Part shown: piece by piece, positions 1 to 6,553 of the stretch
Layout: each line of letters opens with the position of its first letter
Numbering within the stretch: the first letter of the stretch is position 1
Source of the DNA: Halomonas sp.
GTDB taxonomy: Bacteria > Pseudomonadota > Gammaproteobacteria > Pseudomonadales > Oleiphilaceae
Assembly (NCBI GenBank): GCA_007135745.1
Contig: SLIH01000264.1
Span: 1-7,508, forward strand
Reading direction: 5' to 3'
Length of the DNA: 7,508 nucleotides
Translations under genes and position numbers: made by a program
The notes under the pieces: model-generated
Database searches by the model: none
Told to the model about the DNA's origin: nothing
The model's input: only the letters and a program-made list of their open reading frames with translations

Positions 1-1030
1 CCTTGTTCTTGCACTCCTGCTGTCCGGATGTGGCTCCGACGACTCTGCGCCGGATAGCGCGATTGATGCCCCCTTTGTCAGAACGACTGAACCCCTGCCA
101 TCCCAGGCACGAACCATGAGCTTCTCCGGCGAGGTGCGGGCCCGCTATGAAACACCGATATCGTTTCAGGTGGACGGCCGTATCGAGCGTCGCGAGGTTG
201 ATGATGGGGACGTCGTATCCCGCGGCGATGCTCTGCTTCGGTTGGATGACAGGGATCTGAGGGAAAACCTGCAGGCGGCCGAGGCGGAAATGGAAGCGGC
301 GGAATCGACCCTGGCCCTGGCATCCTCGGATCTGGAACGGGATGAAAGGCTGTTCCAGGATCAGCACGTGAGCCAACAGACGGTTGATCGCACCGTATTG
401 CGCGAGCGGGAGGCCCGCAGCCGCCTTAACGCCGCTGCGGCGCGGGTCGAGCTTGCACGCAACGCGCTTGGTTATGCCACGCTGGAATCACCCGCGGACG
501 GAATCATTATCGAAATGCGGGCGCAGCCAGGGCAGGTTGTGGGTGCGGGAGAGCCCCTGGCCGTGATTGCACACCGGGGAGCAAGGGAACTCGAACTGCA
601 TTTTCCTGACTGGGTTGTGCCTCCCGAACACGGCAGTTTACGAGACCCCGAGGGAGAGGAGCTTTCGTTGGTGCTGCGTGAAGTCTCGGGTGCCCTGAGC
701 CGTCAGAGTCGTACCCTCAGGGGGCGTTATCGTATCGAGACCAACGACGATGCTTTGCGGCCGGGGCAGGTTTTGCGGGCCGAATTCGGTGCGGGAGAAA
801 CAACCGAGTCTGCCTGGCGGCTGCCGGTAAGTGCCCTGGATGAGCGCGGCGAGGGCGTCGTTGTCTGGCAGTTCCGGGATGGACGGGCCGAACCCTTGCC
901 GATTGAGGTGCTTGAGATTAATCGCCGCACGGCTGAGGTCAGTGGTGAGCTCGGTGCCGATACGCGCATCATTGCCATGGGAACCCATCTACTGGAGCCG
1001 GGAATGGCGGTGCGGGAGTTGGGTGAATGA
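1..1030 (+). CDS. RND efflux periplasmic adaptor (membrane fusion) lipoprotein, 5' partial
   Basis: This is the adaptor that links an inner-membrane RND pump to an outer-membrane channel. The reading frame is open from base 2 and gives 342 visible residues before TGA at 1028-1030; the true start lies upstream of the window. The first visible residues form the end of a lipoprotein signal peptide with lipobox L-S-G-C, with the lipidated Cys at 29-31, so the ATG at 116 is internal. Counting from that ATG, residues about 17-45 (motif VDGRIERREVDDGDVV) and 119-152 (LESPADGIIIEMRAQPGQVV) are the two halves of the biotinyl/lipoyl-like domain. They flank an Ala/Glu/Arg-rich helical hairpin at about 46-118, and a beta-barrel and membrane-proximal part follow. 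The stop overlaps the permease start by 4 bp (ATGA), the normal adaptor-pump operon layout. The family is clear; the substrate cannot be told. Because the protein is lipidated, it should be anchored to the periplasmic face of the inner membrane rather than by a transmembrane helix. Confidence 0.93.
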   Translation, partial: LVLALLLSGCGSDDSAPDSAIDAPFVRTTEPLPSQARTMSFSGEVRARYETPISFQVDGRIERREVDDGDVVSRGDALLRLDDRDLRENLQAAEAEMEAAESTLALASSDLERDERLFQDQHVSQQTVDRTVLREREARSRLNAAAARVELARNALGYATLESPADGIIIEMRAQPGQVVGAGEPLAVIAHRGARELELHFPDWVVPPEHGSLRDPEGEELSLVLREVSGALSRQSRTLRGRYRIETNDDALRPGQVLRAEFGAGETTESAWRLPVSALDERGEGVVVWQFRDGRAEPLPIEVLEINRRTAEVSGELGADTRIIAMGTHLLEPGMAVRELGE

Positions 1031-4000
1031 GCTTCCCCAACCTCTCGGCGCTATCGGTTCGCGAGCGTGCGATCACGCTGTTCTTTCTTATTCTCACCAT
1101 TATTGGTGGGCTCTATGCGTTCAGTGATCTGGGGCGCGCGGAGGATCCCGCCTTCACCGTGAGGGTCATGGTGGTTTCGGCCGTCTGGCCGGGGGCAACC
1201 CCCGAGGAGATACAGAACCAGGTGGTTGACCGCCTGGAGAAAGAAATTCAGCGGGTTCCCAACCTGGATCGGGTGGAAACCACGATACGTCCCGGGCGCG
1301 CGGATATGGTCATCGTTTTTGAGGATCATACCCACAGTGATCGGCTCCCGGCTCTGTTCGACGATGTACGCAAACGGATGCGGGATAAGGAGCGCCATCT
1401 GCCTGAGGGTGTGGTGGGTCCGATCATTGATGATGACTTTTCAGACGTCTATTTCGGTTTGATTTCGCTTGCTGCGCCGGACCTGCCGCTGCGCGAAGTC
1501 AGCCGTGAAGCAGAGACGATGCGGGATCGGCTGCAGCGTGTGCAGGGCGTTGAGAAAGCGGAAATTCTGGGCGATCGCCCGGAGCGCGTTTTCGTGGAAT
1601 TCGACAACGACAAGCTTGCCAATCTGGGAATCTCTCCCGTCGCCGTTCACGAGGCAATCCGGAACCACAATCGGTTGGGACCGGCCGGCAGCGTCCGTAC
1701 CGAAGGCCCTCGTATCCATTTGCGGGTTGATACGGACGTCGCCGATCTGGCGGATCTGGCCGAGGTGCCGATACGTATTGAGCAGCAATTGATCCGCCTT
1801 GGTGACATTGCCAGGATCAGGCAGGGCTATCAGGACCCACCAGGTTTTATGGTGCGCGCTCAGGGAGAAGACGCGGTCCTGTTGGGTGTGGTCATGGCAA
1901 AAGGCGAGAATGGGCTGGATTTCGGTGAACGCCTGATGGCGTTTGTGGATGAGGAGCGTGACCTGCTGCCGCTGGGTTTCGAAATGACTGTTCTGGCCAA
2001 CCAGGCAGAAGCCATTGCCGGTTCGGTGAACCTGTTTCAGGTGAAGTTTCTGCTGGCGGTGGCAGTCGTGGTTCTGGTCAGCATTCTTGCTATCGGGTTG
2101 CGGGCCGGTCTCATCGTGGGCATTGCCATTCCTCTGACCCTGGCACTGACTTTCCTGGTTATGCAAAGCATGGGGATGAATCTGGATCGGATTACGCTCG
2201 GCGCCTTGATCATTGCGTTGGGCCTTCTGGTGGATGACGCCATCATTGCCATCGAAATGATGATTGTAAAAATGGAGGAAGGCTGGGATCGGGTGCGTGC
2301 GGCAACCCATGCCTGGAATGTCACTGCGGCTCCCATGCTTTTTGGAACTCTGGTCACCGTGGCGGGTTTTGTGCCGATAGGGTTTGCACAGTCCGCCGTG
2401 GGTGAATACGCCGGTAACATTTTCTGGGTGCTGGCGATATCGTTGATCATGTCCTGGGTGGTCGCGGTCACGTTTACGCCTTACCTGGGGGTGAAGCTTC
2501 TGCCTGACTTTCCCGCCGCCGGTGGCCACGGGGAAAGCCAGCTCTACCAGACACGGCTCTATCGCCGGCTGCGAAACATCATCTCGGCCTGTGTTCGTTA
2601 TCGTAAATCGGTAGTCGCCATGACGTTCGGGCTTCTGGCGCTGGGGGTTATGGGGCTGGCCGGGCCTGTTCAGAAACAATTCTTCCCCAGCTCCGACCGC
2701 CCCGAGGTGCTTGTCAGCATCTACCATCCTCAGGGAACGGCCATCGAGGCCACTGATGAGACCAGTCGCAAGGTGGAGGAGCTGCTCCTTGATGTAGATG
2801 GCATTCGCAATGTCGCCACCTACGTTGGCGCCGGTGCTCCTCGGTTTTTCATTTCGGCCAATCCCGAGCAACCCAATCCGGCGTTCGCGAAATTGGTTGC
2901 CGTGGCTGAAGATCACAGAGTGCGCGACAGAGTAATGGCCAGCCTGCAGGAGAAAGTTGATGCGGGCGCATTCCCGGAAGCACGGGTACGAGTCTCGCAT
3001 CTGCTTTATGGGCCGCCGGTGGACTGGCCGGTCACCTTTCGGGTTCGAGGGGAAGACCCGGACAGACTGAGGGAGTTCGGTGAGCAGGTGCGGGAGGTGA
3101 TGAAGCGTAATCCTCATATCCGGGACCCGCACCCGGAGTGGGGCGAACGCACACCAGCGCTCCACCTGGAACTGGACAACGAACGACTGGCCAGCATTGG
3201 CCTGACCCCCGCCGTGGTGTCAGATCAGCTCCAGATGCAGCTTGACGGAGTACCCATCACACAGTTGCGCCAGGATATTCGTTCTGTTGATCTGGTGTTC
3301 CGTAATCAGCGATCCGAATCCGTCGATCCCGCCAATCTGGAGCTGCGGACCGGTACTGGCGACAAGGTGGCGGTTGGTCACCTGGGTGCTGTCAGCGTGA
3401 AGTACGAACATCCTGTTATCCGCCGGTACAATCGTGATCCCTTTCTGGCTATCTACGGTGATGTTGTCGGAGCTCAGGCGAATGACGTGACCCTGGCCAT
3501 CTGGGACGATCTCAGCGAGCTGCGCGAGTCACTGCCCAGGGGTTACCGCCTTGAGATTGGCGGCTCCATTGAGCAGTCGGAAAAAGCGGACGCCTCCATA
3601 CAGAAACTGCAGCCACTGATGGTGGCTCTGATGCTGATCTTTATTATGCTGCAGATGCGCTCGTTTGGCGGCACGTTCATCGTGGTAGCCACCGCGCCTC
3701 TTGGGGTGATCGGTGCGGTGCTGGCGCTGTTGCTGTTTCAGCAGCCCTTTGGTTTCGTTGCGCTGCTGGGGCTGATCGGCCTGGCCGGTATCCTGATGCG
3801 CAACACCCTGATACTGACCCAGCAGGTGGCGGACAATTTCAGTGAGGGTATGGATTCACGCACGGCGGTTGTTGAAGCAGCGGTCCAACGCGCCCGGCCT
3901 GTGGTGTTAACGGCTCTGGCGGCTGTCCTGGCGTTCGTTCCGTTGACCCAGGACAGCTTCTGGGGGCCCCTGGCCTATGTCCTAATTGGTGGCGTGGCCG

Positions 4001-4068
4001 TGGGGACCCTGATCACCATTCTGTTCGTGCCCGCACTCTATGCCCTGTGGTTCCGTATCAGGACCTGA
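1027..4068 (+). CDS. AcrB-type RND efflux permease, complete (1013 aa)
   Basis: This is a proton-driven inner-membrane pump and works as a trimer with the adaptor encoded just upstream. Its length fits the family (about 1010-1050 aa). Membrane segments can be placed at about 15-33, 341-357, 360-378, 389-410, 435-455, 465-485, 528-547, 863-878, 883-903, 908-930, 958-975 and 985-1008, with two large periplasmic loops after TM1 and TM7: the usual duplicated 12-helix RND plan. TM4 has the proton-relay pair D403-D404 in GLLVDDAII, matching AcrB D407/D408. This points to a drug/hydrophobe-type pump rather than a CzcA-type metal exporter. R955 and T962 in RARPVVLT match AcrB R971/T978. The AcrB K940 position in TM10 is arginine (R925, in ILMRNTLIL). 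The ATG at 1027 overlaps the adaptor stop and has GGGAG at 1014-1018 as a ribosome site. No outer-membrane channel gene lies downstream; it may lie upstream or be a shared TolC. The substrate is unknown. Confidence 0.95.
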   Translation: MSFPNLSALSVRERAITLFFLILTIIGGLYAFSDLGRAEDPAFTVRVMVVSAVWPGATPEEIQNQVVDRLEKEIQRVPNLDRVETTIRPGRADMVIVFEDHTHSDRLPALFDDVRKRMRDKERHLPEGVVGPIIDDDFSDVYFGLISLAAPDLPLREVSREAETMRDRLQRVQGVEKAEILGDRPERVFVEFDNDKLANLGISPVAVHEAIRNHNRLGPAGSVRTEGPRIHLRVDTDVADLADLAEVPIRIEQQLIRLGDIARIRQGYQDPPGFMVRAQGEDAVLLGVVMAKGENGLDFGERLMAFVDEERDLLPLGFEMTVLANQAEAIAGSVNLFQVKFLLAVAVVVLVSILAIGLRAGLIVGIAIPLTLALTFLVMQSMGMNLDRITLGALIIALGLLVDDAIIAIEMMIVKMEEGWDRVRAATHAWNVTAAPMLFGTLVTVAGFVPIGFAQSAVGEYAGNIFWVLAISLIMSWVVAVTFTPYLGVKLLPDFPAAGGHGESQLYQTRLYRRLRNIISACVRYRKSVVAMTFGLLALGVMGLAGPVQKQFFPSSDRPEVLVSIYHPQGTAIEATDETSRKVEELLLDVDGIRNVATYVGAGAPRFFISANPEQPNPAFAKLVAVAEDHRVRDRVMASLQEKVDAGAFPEARVRVSHLLYGPPVDWPVTFRVRGEDPDRLREFGEQVREVMKRNPHIRDPHPEWGERTPALHLELDNERLASIGLTPAVVSDQLQMQLDGVPITQLRQDIRSVDLVFRNQRSESVDPANLELRTGTGDKVAVGHLGAVSVKYEHPVIRRYNRDPFLAIYGDVVGAQANDVTLAIWDDLSELRESLPRGYRLEIGGSIEQSEKADASIQKLQPLMVALMLIFIMLQMRSFGGTFIVVATAPLGVIGAVLALLLFQQPFGFVALLGLIGLAGILMRNTLILTQQVADNFSEGMDSRTAVVEAAVQRARPVVLTALAAVLAFVPLTQDSFWGPLAYVLIGGVAVGTLITILFVPALYALWFRIRT

Positions 4069-4076
4069 CTTCGCGC

Positions 4077-4430
4077 TCAGCCTGCAAGTTGGCGAATCAG
4101 CGAATCACAGTCGCAATCGAGCAGGTAAACATTGCGGAACCCCATATTGGTAAGGGCCGCAGCGGCCAGTGCGGAGCGTCCGCCTGTAGCGCAATGTACG
4201 TAAATGGGATGCTCCGGATCCGTGGTGTATTCGGGGATCTTCATTTCCAGAATGCCCCGGGGAATATTGACTGAGCCGGGCACCGGCTTTTCCTGAACCT
4301 CTCCGGGTTCCCGAACGTCAATGACGAGCGCGTCCGAGTGCCCGGCCAGGGCCTGACGTGCTTCGTCCGCAGTCAGGCAGCGCAGTGAGTTTTTGGTTTC
4401 GGAAACGATTTCCGGCAAGGTCTTGAGCAT
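4077..4430 (-). CDS. Single-domain rhodanese-like protein (117 aa)
   Basis: This is a small protein of the sulfurtransferase/rhodanese superfamily. Such proteins carry sulfur as a persulfide on an active-site cysteine; the donor and acceptor here are unknown. The start of the domain shows the typical DVREPGE (residues 38-44), then PGSVNIPRG (51-59), and the active-site loop C80-A-T-G-G-R85-S, which fits the CxxGxR pattern with the catalytic Cys present. There is no signal peptide, so it is probably cytoplasmic. The ATG at 4430 is preceded on the minus strand by GGAG (4438-4441) at good spacing. The C-terminus is odd: where many relatives have a GG-x-x-x-W stretch, this one reads LLDCDCDSLIRQLAG, with two extra cysteines (C106, C108). 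It lies 106 bp downstream of the START-domain gene on the same strand, so the two may be cotranscribed. Its stop is 8 bp from the stop of the convergent permease gene. Confidence 0.9.
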   Translation of the reverse strand: MLKTLPEIVSETKNSLRCLTADEARQALAGHSDALVIDVREPGEVQEKPVPGSVNIPRGILEMKIPEYTTDPEHPIYVHCATGGRSALAAAALTNMGFRNVYLLDCDCDSLIRQLAG

Positions 4431-4536
4431 TCACTGACTCCAGATTGAAATTGCAGGGTTGAACGGGATTCTCGGCCGGGGCGGTTCACTCACAATAACC
4501 TGCCAATTCCCTTTCTTTTCTGCTTATTATGCGCTG
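4431..4536 (-). other. 106-bp spacer between the START and rhodanese genes
   Basis: No gene is visible here. Read on the minus strand, it holds the rhodanese ribosome site (4438-4441). It also holds a weak promoter-like pair: TTGTGA (plus coordinates 4490-4495) and GAGAAT (4468-4473), 16 bp apart, each matching the sigma-70 consensus at about four of six positions. That is too little to claim a promoter, but it leaves open that the rhodanese gene has its own start site. I see no hairpin with a T-run downstream of the START stop codon, so read-through from the START gene is equally possible. Confidence 0.3.
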
Positions 4537-5220
4537 TTACTGGAAGGGATCGTCAATAAAATCGAAACGCCTTTCCTGGTATTGTTCCAGCCGGGTCCTC
4601 TCGCGCAGGCGTTTGAGTGAATGATAGGGCTGGTCCACCACAAAGCGGTTGGCGAGCCAGGCGGGGACTGCCCCTCCCGGGTCGGCGGCCACCTCGTAAA
4701 CGACGTCGGTTTTTCCGGGTGCAACCGGAGTCATCTTCCAGTAGCCGCTGAGTTCGGTCAGCCGAACACATTCGTCTGTTTCAGGATGAAGCCCCACCTC
4801 GGCCTCAAAACTGATCTTTACGGCATGGGTATCGGGATCCTGGTCAATAACATAACGCAGAACGTAGTCGCGGTCCTTTACTGGCCAGGGGGAGCGCGTC
4901 TGGAAATAGACATAGAAGCCATCCGGGCTGAAATCCGTCAGCAGCTCGGAAACCTTACAATCCTTGAGCCACTCCGTCACATACTCCACGTCGGCATGGA
5001 CAGCCAGGAGAGCGGAGAGGCTGCTGTCAACACGAGCCTCGCCGCGAAAGGCATGGAAATCCGACCCTTCTACGGGTTTGGTGTAGATACGGATGCCGTT
5101 GTTGTCCTTGCGCAGGGTCCAGTCTTCCTCGGCGGCTGCGCTGGCCCCGGTTAGCAGCAGCACGACCATGAAGGCGAGTGCCAGGGGGGATTGGCTGTGG
5201 TTTAAATAGCGTGCGCCCAC
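4537..5220 (-). CDS. Periplasmic START-domain (lipid-binding type) protein (227 aa)
   Basis: START domains form a helix-grip cavity that binds lipids or other hydrophobic ligands; the bacterial ligand here is unknown. The N-terminus is a signal peptide: a short polar stretch, a hydrophobic core at about residues 12-25 (LALAFMVVLLLTGA), and a cleavage site around ASA-AA at 26-30, so the mature protein should be periplasmic. The mature part is one START domain of about 34-215. Its central signature SPWPVKDRDYVLRY is typical of the family, as are the early WTLRKDNNGIRIYTK and the later LSGYWKMTP strand. The start is GTG at 5220. It is the first possible start after an in-frame TGA and has GAGGG (5227-5231) 6 nt upstream. 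The internal ATG at residue 18 would cut into the hydrophobic core and lose the polar N-region. The gene is divergent from the aminotransferase-like gene and upstream of the rhodanese on the same strand. Function beyond lipid or hydrophobe binding is not inferable. Confidence 0.9.
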   Translation of the reverse strand: MGARYLNHSQSPLALAFMVVLLLTGASAAAEEDWTLRKDNNGIRIYTKPVEGSDFHAFRGEARVDSSLSALLAVHADVEYVTEWLKDCKVSELLTDFSPDGFYVYFQTRSPWPVKDRDYVLRYVIDQDPDTHAVKISFEAEVGLHPETDECVRLTELSGYWKMTPVAPGKTDVVYEVAADPGGAVPAWLANRFVVDQPYHSLKRLRERTRLEQYQERRFDFIDDPFQ

Positions 5221-5226
5221 GTGATG

Positions 5227-5231
5227 CCCTC
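5227..5231 (-). promoter_or_regulatory. Ribosome binding site deciding the GTG start of the START gene
   Basis: On the minus strand this reads GAGGG, six bases before GTG at 5220. An overlapping ATG nearby (5231-5233) is in another frame and would give an Arg/Pro-rich product with no family features. The site therefore supports the GTG. Confidence 0.6.
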
Positions 5232-5260
5232 ATAAAGCGGAGTCGAGATTGGTATCATGA

Positions 5261-5312
5261 GCCACTTATGCGGTAGCCAGGCAGGAAACAGTTCACAAAT
5301 ATCTTAAGTGGC
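5261..5312. repeat. Spaced 8-bp inverted repeat in the divergent intergenic region
   Basis: GCCACTTA at 5261-5268 is matched exactly by its reverse complement TAAGTGGC at 5305-5312, with 36 bp between the arms. It lies between the divergent START and aminotransferase-like genes, so it could be a pair of half-sites for a regulator. An 8-bp match in a region this size can also occur by chance. Confidence 0.3.
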
Positions 5313-5343
5313 CGCGTACGCCCAGTCGTGGCGGTCGATTCCT

Positions 5344-5353
5344 TAACGCGTTA
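5344..5353. promoter_or_regulatory. Perfect 10-bp palindrome, possible operator
   Basis: TAACGCGTTA is a perfect palindrome 56 bp before the aminotransferase-like start, in the 188-bp divergent region. CCTTAA (5341-5346) and TTAAGG (5371-5376) form a second, overlapping inverted pair. I could not place a convincing sigma-70 promoter on either strand of 5221-5408, so the distance from a transcription start is unknown and the operator role is a guess. Confidence 0.3.
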
Positions 5354-5396
5354 TCGTGCCTGTATCTTGATTAAGGCTGCACGGATCAAACAGAAC

Positions 5397-5402
5397 GGAG
5401 AG
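5397..5402 (+). promoter_or_regulatory. Ribosome binding site deciding the ATG at 5409
   Basis: GGAGAG sits six bases before the ATG at 5409. The same frame is open further upstream to a GTG at 5328, but that 27-residue extension has no ribosome site of similar quality and no family similarity, so the shorter protein is preferred. Confidence 0.75.
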
Positions 5403-5408
5403 CAAATA

Positions 5409-6539
5409 ATGTCGAAACAGATACCTGTGGTGGACCCGGAAGGATTGCTGGAATACTCGGTCGTTTTCAATGATCGCTCCCTGAACCATATGTCTCAGGC
5501 ATTTCAGGGGGTCATGCGCGACATCTCTTCAACTCTTAAAGATGTGTACAGCGCCAGTGCGGTCGTGGTCGTCCCGGGAGGAGGGAGCTACGCGATGGAA
5601 TCCGTGGCACGACAGTTTGCTCGTGACGAGAACTGTCTGGTGATTCGCAACGGCTGGTTCAGCTACCGCTGGACCCAGATTTTTGACACCGGCAAGATCC
5701 CCTCCAACCATGAAGTTCTGAAGGCTCAACAGGTTGAGGAAGGCAGCCAGGCACCCTTTTCACCCGCGCCCCTAGAGGAGGTGCTGGAAACCATTCGCCG
5801 GGATCGCCCGGGCGTGGTCTTCGCGCCCCACGTGGAGACCGCGTCGGGCATTATCCTGCCGGACGATTACATTGCCGCTGTCGGCAAGGCGGTTCACGAG
5901 ATAGGCGGCCTGTTTGTGCTCGATTGCGTCGCATCCGGCAATGTCTGGGTGGATATGCGCGAGCTCAACGTGGATGTGCTCATCAGTGCCCCTCAGAATG
6001 GCTGGAGCGCTTCCCCTTGTGCCGGCCTGGTGATGCTCGGTGAGCGCGGCCTCAAGCGCCTGGAAGAAACCCAGAGCGACAGCTTTGCCGCCGACCTCCG
6101 GAAGTGGTGGAACATCATGCAGGCCTACGAAGGTGGCGCCCATGCCTATCATGCCACCATGCCCACGGATTCCCTTGCAGTGTTCCGGGATGCGATGAAG
6201 GAAACCGTCAACGAGGGCCTGGATGTCGTGCGTGAACGTCAGTGGGAACTCGGCACAGCGGTCCGTCGTCTCTTTGCCGATAAGGGCTTTGTCAGTGTTG
6301 CGGCCGATGGCTTTGAGGCGCCGGGTGTCGTGGTCCTTTATACCGAGGATGATCAGCTGCATACAGGCAAGGCGTTCATCCAGCAGGGGCTGCAGACGGC
6401 TGCGGGTGTTCCGCTGATGTGTGGTGAGCCAGAGGGCTTCAAGACATTCCGCATTGGCCTGTTCGGCCTGGAGAAGCTGCGGAATATTCCCCGCACTCTG
6501 GATAATCTCTCCACTGCGCTTGAGAAGATTCGTAACTGA
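5409..6539 (+). CDS. Class-V aminotransferase-fold protein lacking the PLP lysine (376 aa)
   Basis: This is a PLP fold-type I protein of the class-V family, closest in motif layout to alanine-glyoxylate/serine-pyruvate aminotransferases. Its length (376 aa) is normal. Family landmarks in order: a phosphate-cup loop PGGGSYAME (56-64); NGWFSYRW (81-88), where AGT-like enzymes place the aromatic residue that stacks on PLP; HVETASG (141-147); the Asp that contacts the pyridine nitrogen, D172 in LDCVAS; and the substrate-carboxylate Arg, R348 in FRIGLFG. The motif that should carry the Schiff-base lysine reads SAPQNGWSASP (193-203). The residue aligned with human AGT1 K209 is N197 (AAT, 5997-5999), and no other lysine lies close enough in the motif to replace it. 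As read, ordinary transamination is unlikely. The protein may have a changed role, may pair with another subunit, or the base may be a mutation or sequencing error. The frame is intact and the other landmarks are kept. The DUF2804 gene follows after 14 bp. Confidence 0.88.
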   Translation: MSKQIPVVDPEGLLEYSVVFNDRSLNHMSQAFQGVMRDISSTLKDVYSASAVVVVPGGGSYAMESVARQFARDENCLVIRNGWFSYRWTQIFDTGKIPSNHEVLKAQQVEEGSQAPFSPAPLEEVLETIRRDRPGVVFAPHVETASGIILPDDYIAAVGKAVHEIGGLFVLDCVASGNVWVDMRELNVDVLISAPQNGWSASPCAGLVMLGERGLKRLEETQSDSFAADLRKWWNIMQAYEGGAHAYHATMPTDSLAVFRDAMKETVNEGLDVVRERQWELGTAVRRLFADKGFVSVAADGFEAPGVVVLYTEDDQLHTGKAFIQQGLQTAAGVPLMCGEPEGFKTFRIGLFGLEKLRNIPRTLDNLSTALEKIRN

Positions 6540-6543
6540 GGGC

Positions 6544-6548
6544 AGGAG
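6544..6548 (+). promoter_or_regulatory. Ribosome binding site deciding the TTG start at 6554
   Basis: AGGAG is followed after five bases by TTG at 6554. No in-frame ATG or GTG lies between the preceding stop (6539) and this point. The next in-frame ATG, at residue 34, has no comparable site and would drop residues that look like part of the conserved N-terminus. Confidence 0.7.
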
Positions 6549-6553
6549 CAGCA

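Noticed and set aside
1441..3165. Long minus-strand open frame (574 codons) opposite the RND permease
   Set aside because: It lies wholly antisense to a clear permease gene. Its product is rich in His, Gln, Arg and Pro with no recognisable domain, as expected for a mirror frame of GC-rich coding DNA.
4460..4488. Possible terminator hairpin (TGAAC/GTTCA arms) in the START-rhodanese spacer
   Set aside because: The perfect arms are only five bases, the wider pairing is imperfect and no T-run follows on either strand.
4621..5154. Plus-strand open frame of 177 codons opposite the START gene
   Set aside because: It is antisense to the START gene, which has a signal peptide, a domain signature and a ribosome site; the plus-strand product shows none.
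5328..5408. 27-residue N-terminal extension of the aminotransferase-like protein from a GTG at 5328
   Set aside because: The ATG at 5409 has a good ribosome site six bases upstream, and the extension carries nothing typical of the family.
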